Shown here one piece after another: positions 7,568 through 13,927 of a stretch of 22,779 nucleotides of DNA (positions are counted from its first letter, which is position 1; each line of letters begins with the position of its first letter). The notes beneath the pieces are model-generated. The model had not been told where the DNA came from and did not search any database. It was given only the letters and a program-made list of their open reading frames with translations. Source of the DNA: Microcaldota archaeon (GTDB taxonomy: Archaea > Micrarchaeota > Micrarchaeia > Anstonellales > Anstonellaceae); the NCBI GenBank assembly GCA_021813025.1, contig JAKAME010000015.1:1-22779 (forward strand), read 5' to 3'. The position numbers and the translations under genes were made by a program.

Positions 7568-7637
7568 TAATCAAAACGGCCCGGGGGCGGATGGGTTTTG
7601 GGTGGTGGTCAGCCGCCCGCCAAGCCGGTTTTGATTA
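7568..7637. repeat. Long imperfect inverted repeat (about 70 nt) in a gene-free stretch
   Basis: The left arm taatcaaaacggc (7568-7580) pairs with the right arm gccggttttgatta (7624-7637) with one bulged base. An inner stem, gggcgg (7585-7590) with ccgccc (7613-7618), extends the hairpin. It lies 24 nt upstream of a box A. It could be a miniature inverted-repeat element, a transcription terminator or an operator; the sequence does not decide. Together with the following structured part it accounts for most of the 7477-7898 gap, in which I see no convincing protein gene. Confidence 0.6.
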
Positions 7638-7661
7638 TTGAGTAAAAGTAGTTCCAAACAT

Positions 7662-7669
7662 ATTTAAAT
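7662..7669 (+). promoter_or_regulatory. Orphan box A on the plus strand
   Basis: A strong box A-like sequence (atttaaat) lies here with no credible protein gene downstream on the plus strand. It would start a transcript near 7690, reading through the three-hairpin region and then antisense to tRNA-Thr. Confidence 0.4.
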
Positions 7670-7689
7670 GGCTATCACGCTTCCTCGAA

Positions 7690-7873
7690 AGAGCACATGT
7701 TTTGCCTACTTTTTCAGGGCCGGCAGGCGCCATGCAAGAATAAGAATAGCCCTCGACGAGGATCCAGCCGCTCGCCTGCAGGCCATCGGCAGTCGCTGGG
7801 GCTCCTGCCGAATGCCACCAACGCTTCGCGTTGATGGTCGTGGCTGTCCCCCCAACTGCTGCGGCAGTTGAGG
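7690..7873 (+). ncRNA. Candidate structured RNA with three successive hairpins
   Basis: Three perfect or near-perfect stem-loops follow one another: 7786-7792 with 7805-7811 (7 bp), 7815-7824 with 7828-7837 (10 bp with one G-T pair, loop ttc), and 7853-7859 with 7864-7870 (7 bp, loop tgcg). An orphan box A lies the right distance upstream of 7690. I do not recognise an RNA family: RNase P, SRP and C/D-box hallmarks are not evident. The stretch could instead be remnant of an integrated element, since copies of the tRNA-Thr 3' end flank it. The limits given are approximate. Confidence 0.3.
7748..7763. repeat. Copy of the tRNA-Thr 3' end (att-like repeat)
   Basis: The 16-nt agccctcgacgaggat is identical to 7899-7914, the last 16 nt of the tRNA-Thr gene on the opposite strand. 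Exact duplication of a tRNA 3' end about 150 nt downstream of the tRNA is what a tyrosine integrase leaves at an attachment site. No integrase gene is seen in the window. Confidence 0.55.
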
Positions 7874-7874
7874 G

Positions 7875-7892
7875 TTGAACTCGTGACCTCGT
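7875..7892. repeat. Partial copy of the tRNA-Thr T-arm region
   Basis: ttgaactcgtgacctcgt here repeats the T-arm and variable-loop part of tRNA-Thr at 7914-7931, 39-40 nt away. Its T-stem cannot close (the 3' strand has diverged), so it is a remnant and not a second tRNA gene. Confidence 0.6.
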
Positions 7893-7898
7893 TGTTTA

Positions 7899-7970
7899 AG
7901 CCCTCGACGAGGATTGAACTCGTGACCTCGTGCTTACCATGCACGCGCTCTACCGCTGAGCTACGAGGGC
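7899..7970 (-). tRNA. tRNA-Thr (anticodon GGT)
   Basis: The 72-nt cloverleaf folds without mismatch. The acceptor stem is GCCCTCG with CGAGGGC, the D stem GCTC with GAGC, the anticodon stem CGTGC with GCACG around loop ATGGTAA (anticodon GGT), and the T stem ACGAG with CTCGT around TTCAATC. G1-C72, C2-G71 and discriminator U73 agree with archaeal threonine tRNAs. CCA is not encoded and there is no intron. No good box A is visible at the expected place upstream; a 7-bp GC hairpin (7981-7987 with 8006-8012) lies there instead. The 3' end is duplicated nearby (7748-7763). Confidence 0.93.
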
Positions 7971-7980
7971 CCGAACCGCA

Positions 7981-8012
7981 GGGGGGAACACACGCGAATC
8001 CGAAGTCCCCCC
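7981..8012. repeat. GC hairpin between purA and tRNA-Thr
   Basis: gggggga (7981-7987) pairs with tcccccc (8006-8012) across an 18-nt loop. It lies between the end of purA and the start of tRNA-Thr on the same strand and may separate the two transcripts. Confidence 0.4.
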
Positions 8013-8068
8013 TTCAATTTGAGGTTCTTCCTGATTCCCCCCTACGCGGGTTTCTCCCATTTCTTCCT

Positions 8069-8083
8069 CAATAAATAAAAAGC
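8069..8083 (-). terminator. T-rich terminator after purA
   Basis: Just beyond the purA stop the minus strand reads CTTTTTATTTATTGA, a T-rich run of the type that ends archaeal transcription. Confidence 0.45.
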
Positions 8084-8084
8084 C

Positions 8085-9077
8085 CTATTGGCGGCGGTCG
8101 ATTATGTCCTCCGCCTCCGCCCCAGTGCCGATGAGGCCGACCTTCACTCCGGTCTTGCCCTCGATTTCCTCTATGAATTTTTTCGCCTCGGCAGGCAGTT
8201 CGGCGTATTTGCGCGCATGCGCGCATGCGGGGAACTTCACGTCCAGTTTCGTCACTGCGAGATAATTCGCCGAATTAATGTCTGCGGCCAGCTTTATCTC
8301 GTCCCAGATAAGGCCGGGGTTGGTGCGCCTGGGCCTTCCGGTCACGGTGCCGTATTCCTGCATGCCCAGTTTTTCGGCCGCCTGCACGCTCAGCTCCCCC
8401 GCCAGCGGTCCCGCGCCCACGCGCGTGGTGTATGCCTTGATTACCATGATTACGTCCTTCACCTTTCGCGGCCCCAGGCCGATGTCGGCGCATATCGTGG
8501 AGGCGGTCGTGTCCTTGCTTGTCACGTAAGGGTAGCCCCCGTAGAGGTTGGAGAGCATGAATCCCTGCGTGCCCTCCACAAGAAGGCTCTTCGCGGCATT
8601 CACCTCCCCGGGCACGTCGGTGAGGTATTTTTCGAGGCGCGGCTCGCTCTCCACGGTCGCGGCGGTGCGCGCGGCGCGGGCCGATGCGGCAGGCCCGCAT
8701 CCTGTTTTGGTTGTCCCGATTTTCGCCGAATTGGCCGACGCCGCGTCAGCGTCGATGTGCTCTTTGGTGATGAGCGTGCAGCGCCTGTCCATGAAGCAGC
8801 GGCCCTCAAGTCCGAACTCCGAAACCTCCTTGAGAAAAACGTCGGGATTAATCAGCACGCCTGCTCCGATAAGCAGGCGCGCGCCCGGCGCCAGAAGGCC
8901 GGAAGGCACGAGGCGCAGCGAGTATTTCTTCCCCCCGTGCACCACCTGATGCCCCGCGTTCGGGCCGACGCCGCCGCGGGCAATCACGTCTGGCCTGTCG
9001 TGCAGCGCGAGGTAGGACAATATCTTGCCCTTGCCCTCGTCGCCGTACTGGCCTCCCACTACAACAGTTGCGGACAT
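8085..9077 (-). CDS. purA: Adenylosuccinate synthetase
   Basis: This enzyme joins IMP and aspartate using GTP to give adenylosuccinate, the first committed step to AMP. The start at 9077 gives 330 residues beginning MSATVVVGGQYGDEGKGK; the GDEGKGK loop (12-18) is the GTP/IMP-binding signature. Further family motifs are GPNAGHQV, GTTKTGCGPA, VEGTQGFMLSNLYGGYPYVT, AYTTRVGAGPL and GRPRRTNPGL. The length of about 330-340 is usual for archaeal PurA; bacterial forms are about 430. The frame is open 25 codons further upstream (to 9152), but that extension lacks conservation-like features. Two box A-like elements lie upstream on this strand, TTTTTATGG near 9112 and TATTTAAAA near 9195. The gene is divergent from the large surface protein and no other purine gene is adjacent. 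Confidence 0.95.
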   Translation of the reverse strand: MSATVVVGGQYGDEGKGKILSYLALHDRPDVIARGGVGPNAGHQVVHGGKKYSLRLVPSGLLAPGARLLIGAGVLINPDVFLKEVSEFGLEGRCFMDRRCTLITKEHIDADAASANSAKIGTTKTGCGPAASARAARTAATVESEPRLEKYLTDVPGEVNAAKSLLVEGTQGFMLSNLYGGYPYVTSKDTTASTICADIGLGPRKVKDVIMVIKAYTTRVGAGPLAGELSVQAAEKLGMQEYGTVTGRPRRTNPGLIWDEIKLAADINSANYLAVTKLDVKFPACAHARKYAELPAEAKKFIEEIEGKTGVKVGLIGTGAEAEDIIDRRQ

Positions 9078-9226
9078 AGGAATCAACAGGCAGATGATGG
9101 AGCGCGGTCCATAAAAACCCGAAGCATCGCATCCAGGCCCCCCATCCGGCATTCTCGGAATTGGGCCAGGCTTCGGGGGAGTTTAGTGGTTTTAAATAGA
9201 ACTAGATGAAACCGCCAACACAATAC

Positions 9227-9233
9227 TTTAAAA
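9227..9233 (+). promoter_or_regulatory. Box A promoter of the large surface-protein gene
   Basis: CTTTAAAA is centred about 39 nt before the GTG start at 9269, giving a short leader of roughly 12 nt. That leader carries GGTGAT (9258-9263), a good Shine-Dalgarno that fixes the GTG start. Confidence 0.6.
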
Positions 9234-9268
9234 CCATTCTGTCCGCTATGCTTCGCGGGTGATATGTC

Positions 9269-12200
9269 GTGGTTGTACGTTCTCCTCAAGCTCCTTTGTT
9301 CGCCGCGCTGCTCATGGCGCTGTTCATGACGCAGGCCGTGTCGGCCGGCATCTATTTCTGGAACGTGACCGGAGTTCCTGCAAACGACTTTACTGCCGTC
9401 AATATGAGCAACACCAGCAGCATCTACCTAGGCCCCAACCAGCTGCCCACCTACCAAATCAACGTCACGACCAACGTCACCACCGGAGATTCTGTGGCGT
9501 CCGTGAACATCACCGGCGGCATCTGCTACGGCACCGGCGCTTTCAGCAACCTAACCTCCATATCCGGTGTCAACAGGACGCTGTGGAGCATCACCTGCAC
9601 ATTCAACCACTCGGCCTTTGCCTCTGAAAAGGGCTGGAACGTCACCATCACGGCCTACAACACCACCGGCTCCGGCGCCAGCGCAAGCAACACCACCAAC
9701 CTGACCGGCTATATCATCGTCGACCGCACCTCCCCTACGTTCACCAATGGCACGCCGAACGCATTTCTCAAGCCCGACCTGTTCTTCTCGCCCCTACAGA
9801 ACCTGAGCATCAACGTCACCATCACCGAAGCCATTGCCGGCGTGCTCAACGCCACCGTCACCTTCAACCTCACCAACGGCACCGGGCTGTGCGAAGACAA
9901 GACCATGAACCTCACGTCCAACTCCACATGGTTCAACCAAGAGGTTTCCAACTACTGCAACCTCAGCCTCAACGTCACCCACTACAACATCACCTATCCC
10001 ACTCCGGCCTATGCCACCATCTACTCGACCGACCGGTCTAACAATTCCAACTCCACCACCATCACAGGCATTCTTGTGCACAACCTCGGCGCTGTGCAGG
10101 GCCCGCCCGCCAACGCCACCGTGCCCGGCACCAACATCTCGGCCAATGCCTGCACCCGCGAGGGCACCGGCACCACCAACATGAGCAATATTGCGAACTT
10201 CAACGCCGCCTTCATGAGTTTTGTCATGAGCATTAACGGCTCGTCCCTGTGCAACCCGGCCGGCATCAACATGCCGTGGGGCGACGCCTTCCAGACAGTC
10301 GCCATGTTCAACTTCACCTCGGTCAACATCAGCACGCAGGAGAAGGCGCAGACCGTGATGTCGGCCATGGGCAGCCTGATTCAGGTTCAGATGTCCCCCC
10401 CGCGCAGCCACGGGACGAACCGCATCTTCGTCAACTCCACTGCCGCCAGCATGCTGAACTCCAGCGCCAAAATCACCCTTTATGGCATGCCCTTCCGCGC
10501 CACGCCCAACGTCACCTATGACGGGGGCGGCACCAACAACGTCAACCTCACCTGGGTGCAGGGCGACTTCAACAGCACGATTGGCATGTGGATGGGCGAC
10601 CTCACCATCTCGCTCGGCAACTTCACAGGCTACAACTTCAGCGACAGCGTGGCGCCCTGGGTGCGCATCGAGAACCACACCAACGGAACCAACTACTCCG
10701 CCACCTTCCTCAACTTCACGGTGAACGGCACCGGAACCGACATCGCGAACATCACCGCCACCATCACCAACTCCACCGGCTCCACGATGGGCACCTACGT
10801 CTATGCCTACAACCACACCACCCACTCGCTCAACTGCACCAACGTGACCGGCGGCCTGGACCTGATGAACTGCACAATCGGCGGCCTCGGCCTGCCGGCC
10901 GCAATCGGCAACTACACGCTCACCGTAACTGCCTACGACTACGGCGGCACGGCGGGCAACAGCGGCAGCGGCAACTCGTGGTTCATGAACAACACCCCGC
11001 CTTCAGCGGTGTATGGTTATGCAACAAACCACACGCACCACAGCACGATTGTGTATGTCAATGTTACGGATGCCAACGCGGATCTTGCCACTCGCGCCAT
11101 TGCGGTCTATCCCGGCAACTTCTCGTGTTCATACCTTGACAACTATACTTCCACAACACTGACCATTCTGCACTACAACTGCACCAACAACACTGCCTAC
11201 AACGCCAGCAAGAACTTCACTGTCAATGTGACCGCAGTCGACACCTACGGGAACACTTTCATCCTCAACATCACCGATTTGTTCCTGCCCAACAACGCGC
11301 CGACGCTCAGCAGCGTGTCCATCACCCCCGTTTTGTCGCCCAACGTCACCGGCCTCAACCTCACCTGCACGGTGAATGCGAGCGACTCTGACGACGACGC
11401 CATCAACTACACCTATGTCTGGTACCGCAACTCCACGGCCATCTATGCCCCTGCCGTCACCTTTGCCGCCAACAACGTGCTCAACCAGACCTACTTCAAC
11501 CTCAGCGACGTCATCCGATGCTCGGTGGTTGGCAACGACTCGGGCAATGCCAGCTTCAGCCTCACCAACTCGTCCGCCCGCACCATCCTGCGCAGCGCCT
11601 ACACCAACGCCACTGGCGTGACGAGCGATGACTGCAACGGCACGGTGGCGCAAATCAACATGACGTTTGCAGACACCTCGGGCAACATGCTGCTCAACAT
11701 CAGCATCCCGGCCCAGACCAACATCACCCCCGTCCCCGGCTTCCTCCCGGGCACCATCTACATCGCGCCCTTCACAGCCACCACTGGCGATTTGTCGGAC
11801 TCCCACGCCTTCGGCCTCAACTACGTGCTGGGGCCGCCGGGCACCAACTTCACCACCAACGCGACCGGCGTGACCACCAACATCACGCTGGTGTTCAACT
11901 ACAGCTCGCTCAGCACTGCGCAGAGGAGCACGTTTGCCACCGCGCTGGCGGCCGGCTATCTGAAGGCGAAGAAGTGCAACGAGAGCGGCGAGGCCTGCAC
12001 GAGCATCACCCCCACCACCTATGACACCTCGGCCTACACCGTCACGGTGAACGTCAGCAGCTTCTCCACCATCGGCCTCTATGACACCTCGCCGACCCCG
12101 GCGTCCACCTCAAGCTCTTCTTCCAGCTCCAGCAGCACGGGAGGCGGCTCGGTGTCGCGCCCCGGCTACGTGCCTCCGACCACCACCCCCAGCACGCCTT

Positions 12201-12487
12201 CGGCCCCAACCACCCCCTCCACGCCCGCCACCCCAAGCACGCCCGGCACGCCTTCGGCCCCAACCACCCCCTCCACGCCATCAGCCCCCGGCACGCCGTC
12301 AGTGCCCACCACCCCCACCCTGCCCGTCCCCACGCCCTCAACGCCATCGGCCCCAAGCACGCCCTCCGAGGCGGCTCCATCCGGCCTGATTGCGCTGCTG
12401 CCTACAGTGGGCCTGGTAGTGGTCATCGTGGCATTGGGCGCCGGCGCTTTCGTGCTGCTGAGGCCGAAGGGCAGAAAGGGGCTCTAA
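9269..12487 (+). CDS. Large secreted, C-terminally anchored cell-surface protein, extremely rich in N-glycosylation sequons
   Basis: This 1072-residue protein starts at GTG 9269, fixed by GGTGAT six nt upstream. It has a Sec-type signal peptide (cleavage probably after residue 26, QAVSA), an ectodomain of about 920 residues, a Ser/Thr/Pro stalk (about 945-1037, poly-Ser then TPSTPSAP-type repeats), and a C-terminal membrane helix (about 1040-1063) followed by basic RPKGRKGL. The topology is outside with a short inside tail. I counted about 83 Asn-X-Ser/Thr sequons by eye. Several stretches look like tandem beta-sandwich (Ig-like) domains, for example NNTPPSAVYGYATNHTHHS and NNAPTLSSVSITP. An S-layer-like protein or adhesin is most likely; no named family is recognised. 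Signal peptide, stalk and anchor are confident, function is not. Confidence 0.85.
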   Translation: MVVRSPQAPLFAALLMALFMTQAVSAGIYFWNVTGVPANDFTAVNMSNTSSIYLGPNQLPTYQINVTTNVTTGDSVASVNITGGICYGTGAFSNLTSISGVNRTLWSITCTFNHSAFASEKGWNVTITAYNTTGSGASASNTTNLTGYIIVDRTSPTFTNGTPNAFLKPDLFFSPLQNLSINVTITEAIAGVLNATVTFNLTNGTGLCEDKTMNLTSNSTWFNQEVSNYCNLSLNVTHYNITYPTPAYATIYSTDRSNNSNSTTITGILVHNLGAVQGPPANATVPGTNISANACTREGTGTTNMSNIANFNAAFMSFVMSINGSSLCNPAGINMPWGDAFQTVAMFNFTSVNISTQEKAQTVMSAMGSLIQVQMSPPRSHGTNRIFVNSTAASMLNSSAKITLYGMPFRATPNVTYDGGGTNNVNLTWVQGDFNSTIGMWMGDLTISLGNFTGYNFSDSVAPWVRIENHTNGTNYSATFLNFTVNGTGTDIANITATITNSTGSTMGTYVYAYNHTTHSLNCTNVTGGLDLMNCTIGGLGLPAAIGNYTLTVTAYDYGGTAGNSGSGNSWFMNNTPPSAVYGYATNHTHHSTIVYVNVTDANADLATRAIAVYPGNFSCSYLDNYTSTTLTILHYNCTNNTAYNASKNFTVNVTAVDTYGNTFILNITDLFLPNNAPTLSSVSITPVLSPNVTGLNLTCTVNASDSDDDAINYTYVWYRNSTAIYAPAVTFAANNVLNQTYFNLSDVIRCSVVGNDSGNASFSLTNSSARTILRSAYTNATGVTSDDCNGTVAQINMTFADTSGNMLLNISIPAQTNITPVPGFLPGTIYIAPFTATTGDLSDSHAFGLNYVLGPPGTNFTTNATGVTTNITLVFNYSSLSTAQRSTFATALAAGYLKAKKCNESGEACTSITPTTYDTSAYTVTVNVSSFSTIGLYDTSPTPASTSSSSSSSSSTGGGSVSRPGYVPPTTTPSTPSAPTTPSTPATPSTPGTPSAPTTPSTPSAPGTPSVPTTPTLPVPTPSTPSAPSTPSEAAPSGLIALLPTVGLVVVIVALGAGAFVLLRPKGRKGL
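12192..12279 (+). repeat. Direct repeats encoding the Thr-Pro-Ser stalk
   Basis: A 34-nt unit at 12192-12225 recurs exactly at 12246-12279, with shorter related copies to about 12365 encoding TPSTP/TPSAP. This is an expandable low-complexity stalk likely to vary in length between strains and to bear O-glycans. Confidence 0.8.
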
Positions 12488-12499
12488 AGCGGGCCCACC

Positions 12500-12519
12500 C
12501 CTCCCTTTTTATTTTTTAA
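12500..12519 (+). terminator. T-rich stretch: terminator of the surface-protein gene and box A of the next gene
   Basis: The run ctttttattttttaac lies 20 nt after the surface-protein stop. Its T tracts suit archaeal termination. Its TTTTTATT part (around 12506-12515) is centred about 25 nt before the ATG at 12535, so it probably also acts as box A for that gene in leaderless fashion. Confidence 0.5.
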
Positions 12520-12534
12520 CACACTCATCCCAGC

Positions 12535-12855
12535 ATGAGCTTTGAGGACAAAAGAGCCAAGCGCCTGAAGGCAGTGGCTATGGGCCACATCGACTATTCC
12601 AAAGACCACCTTGCCAGCATCACGGCCGGAAACGGGGGCATCCAGTTCATCCCCAAAACCAGCTGGATTCGCGTGTTTTTCACTCTAGGCCTTTCAACCG
12701 GCGCGGCCGTCGCCTCGGCAGGCCTTGTCGCCGTTTCCTCGCTTGCCCTCAACGGCGTGCGCGAGATGCTCAAGGCCCGGCGCAACGGCTCTGGGCAGGA
12801 GCAAGCGCAGTCAAAACCCCTGCCTCCAGCCTCTCTTGTCAAGCAAGCGGCCTGA
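12535..12855 (+). CDS. Small single-helix membrane protein of unknown function
   Basis: This 106-residue protein is not recognised. A basic N-terminus (MSFEDKRAKRLKAVA) precedes one hydrophobic segment at about residues 47-71 (VFFTLGLSTGAAVASAGLVAVSSLAL). A positively charged region and a Gln/Pro-rich tail follow. The box A about 25 nt upstream of the ATG supports it as an expressed gene with a leaderless mRNA. Its 3' end overlaps the 3' end of the convergent trm5-like gene by 17 nt. Base composition matches the neighbours. A role beside the surface protein is only guessed from position. Confidence 0.6.
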   Translation: MSFEDKRAKRLKAVAMGHIDYSKDHLASITAGNGGIQFIPKTSWIRVFFTLGLSTGAAVASAGLVAVSSLALNGVREMLKARRNGSGQEQAQSKPLPPASLVKQAA

Positions 12856-13915
12856 CTTCCAAATCCAGCACCACTTGCTCCATCTGGGGGGAATATGTCT
12901 GCACCACTCTTCCTGTGCGCAAAATGAGCGAATAGCCCTCCTTTGCCGCTATCCTCTGCGCCTCCCCCCAGACGTCCTCCACTGCCCTTCCCGCCCTTCC
13001 GAACGCGTATAAGTGGATGATTGCCCCTGCCTTCGCAGCCTTGAGTGCAAGGGGCAGGAAGCGCAATGCCTCGGTCGGGTGAGGCATGATGATTCTGTCT
13101 GCAAACGAATGAAAGCGCGAGCCATGCCTGCCCGCATCAGCCAGAATCCCCGCCACGTCCCCCTCAATCACCTCTATTTTTCTGCATTTGTTGAGCCTGA
13201 CGTTTTCGCGCATGAGCGCAGCCGCGTCTGGATTAAGCTCAATTGCAACTATTCTCTCCGGCTTTGCATTTGCGGCCGTTTTTTTCTCTGCCGCAACGGC
13301 GTAAGGCCCCACCCCTGCGAAAAGAACGAGGATGTTTTCCCCTTTTTTGATTTGCGCGGCAACTCTCATGCGCTCGGACGCCATTCTCGGATTGTAATAG
13401 GCCTTATTCAAGTCAACGGCCAGCAAACAGCCGTTCTCTTTGGAGATTGTTTTTGTCTTTTTCTCTCCAGCAACCACTTCAACCGGCCTTATGCGGTAAG
13501 GCCCGCCCGTGCCTTCCGTCTTTTTCACAACAGTTTTCACGTGCGGATAGAGGCGCATGACAACCTGCGCAATCATGGATTGTTTGGCGACCAGCGGGCC
13601 GGGTATCTCCAGCATGGCGATGTCTCCCAGCACGTCGAAGGAGGAGAGCATGCTCTCAAGCTCTGCTTGGGAAAGGACTCCCTTCAGCCCGTCACGCAAG
13701 GATTTGGGCCTTTTCCTGGCCGCTTGGAGGGTTTTTTTCACCACAGGCCCGAATCCCAATTTTGCAGCCCACTCTTTTTTCGAAGCGCGTATGGGCAAAT
13801 AGACAAACGCGTCCTCCCGCCAAACTTCGTGCTGGCCGCAGAACGCGCCGGATTCCCGCAGGGCGGCCAGCGCCGTTTGCGCGTCTTTTTTTGCGACTTG
13901 TAGGCAGAGCGCCAT
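12839..13915 (-). CDS. trm5: Trm5/Taw2-family SAM-dependent tRNA methyltransferase
   Basis: This 358-residue protein matches the Met-10+ like family: tRNA (guanine37-N1)-methyltransferase Trm5, which makes m1G37 to prevent frameshifting, or a wybutosine-related relative. It shows FDVLGDIAMLEIP (93-105), the linker signature AVDLNKAYYNPRMASER (166-182), SAM-binding motif VLFAGVGPYAV (197-207), acidic motif IVAIELNPDA (222-231) and catalytic-region motif DRIIMPHP (273-280). In characterised Trm5 the last motif is usually N-[LIM]-P; MPHP departs from this, so exact specificity is uncertain. It follows leuS by 12 nt on the same strand and is presumably cotranscribed, placing two tRNA functions together. 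The 3' end overlaps the convergent small membrane-protein gene. Confidence 0.85.
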   Translation of the reverse strand: MALCLQVAKKDAQTALAALRESGAFCGQHEVWREDAFVYLPIRASKKEWAAKLGFGPVVKKTLQAARKRPKSLRDGLKGVLSQAELESMLSSFDVLGDIAMLEIPGPLVAKQSMIAQVVMRLYPHVKTVVKKTEGTGGPYRIRPVEVVAGEKKTKTISKENGCLLAVDLNKAYYNPRMASERMRVAAQIKKGENILVLFAGVGPYAVAAEKKTAANAKPERIVAIELNPDAAALMRENVRLNKCRKIEVIEGDVAGILADAGRHGSRFHSFADRIIMPHPTEALRFLPLALKAAKAGAIIHLYAFGRAGRAVEDVWGEAQRIAAKEGYSLILRTGRVVQTYSPQMEQVVLDLEVRPLA

Positions 13916-13927
13916 GCTTGCAACCCG

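Noticed and set aside
7668..7871. 67-codon plus-strand frame after the orphan box A
   Set aside because: Its ATG lies inside the box A, it has no ribosome binding site, and its sequence is the translation of hairpins and tRNA fragments.
7875..7892. Second tRNA-Thr gene
   Set aside because: Only the T-arm and variable-loop part is present; the T stem does not close and no acceptor, D or anticodon arm is found.
7714..7944. 76-codon minus-strand frame overlapping tRNA-Thr
   Set aside because: It translates tRNA sequence (EVTSSILVEG-type), a common artefact.
8088..9209. 373-residue plus-strand frame opposite purA
   Set aside because: Antisense shadow of purA with no protein-like features.
9794..10825. 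Gly/Val/Asp-rich minus-strand frame inside the surface protein gene
   Set aside because: Its odd composition follows from the Asn/Thr codons on the opposite strand; it is not a gene.
12180..12370. Repeats resembling a CRISPR array
   Set aside because: They are in frame, encode a Thr/Pro/Ser stalk, have no regular spacers and no cas genes nearby.
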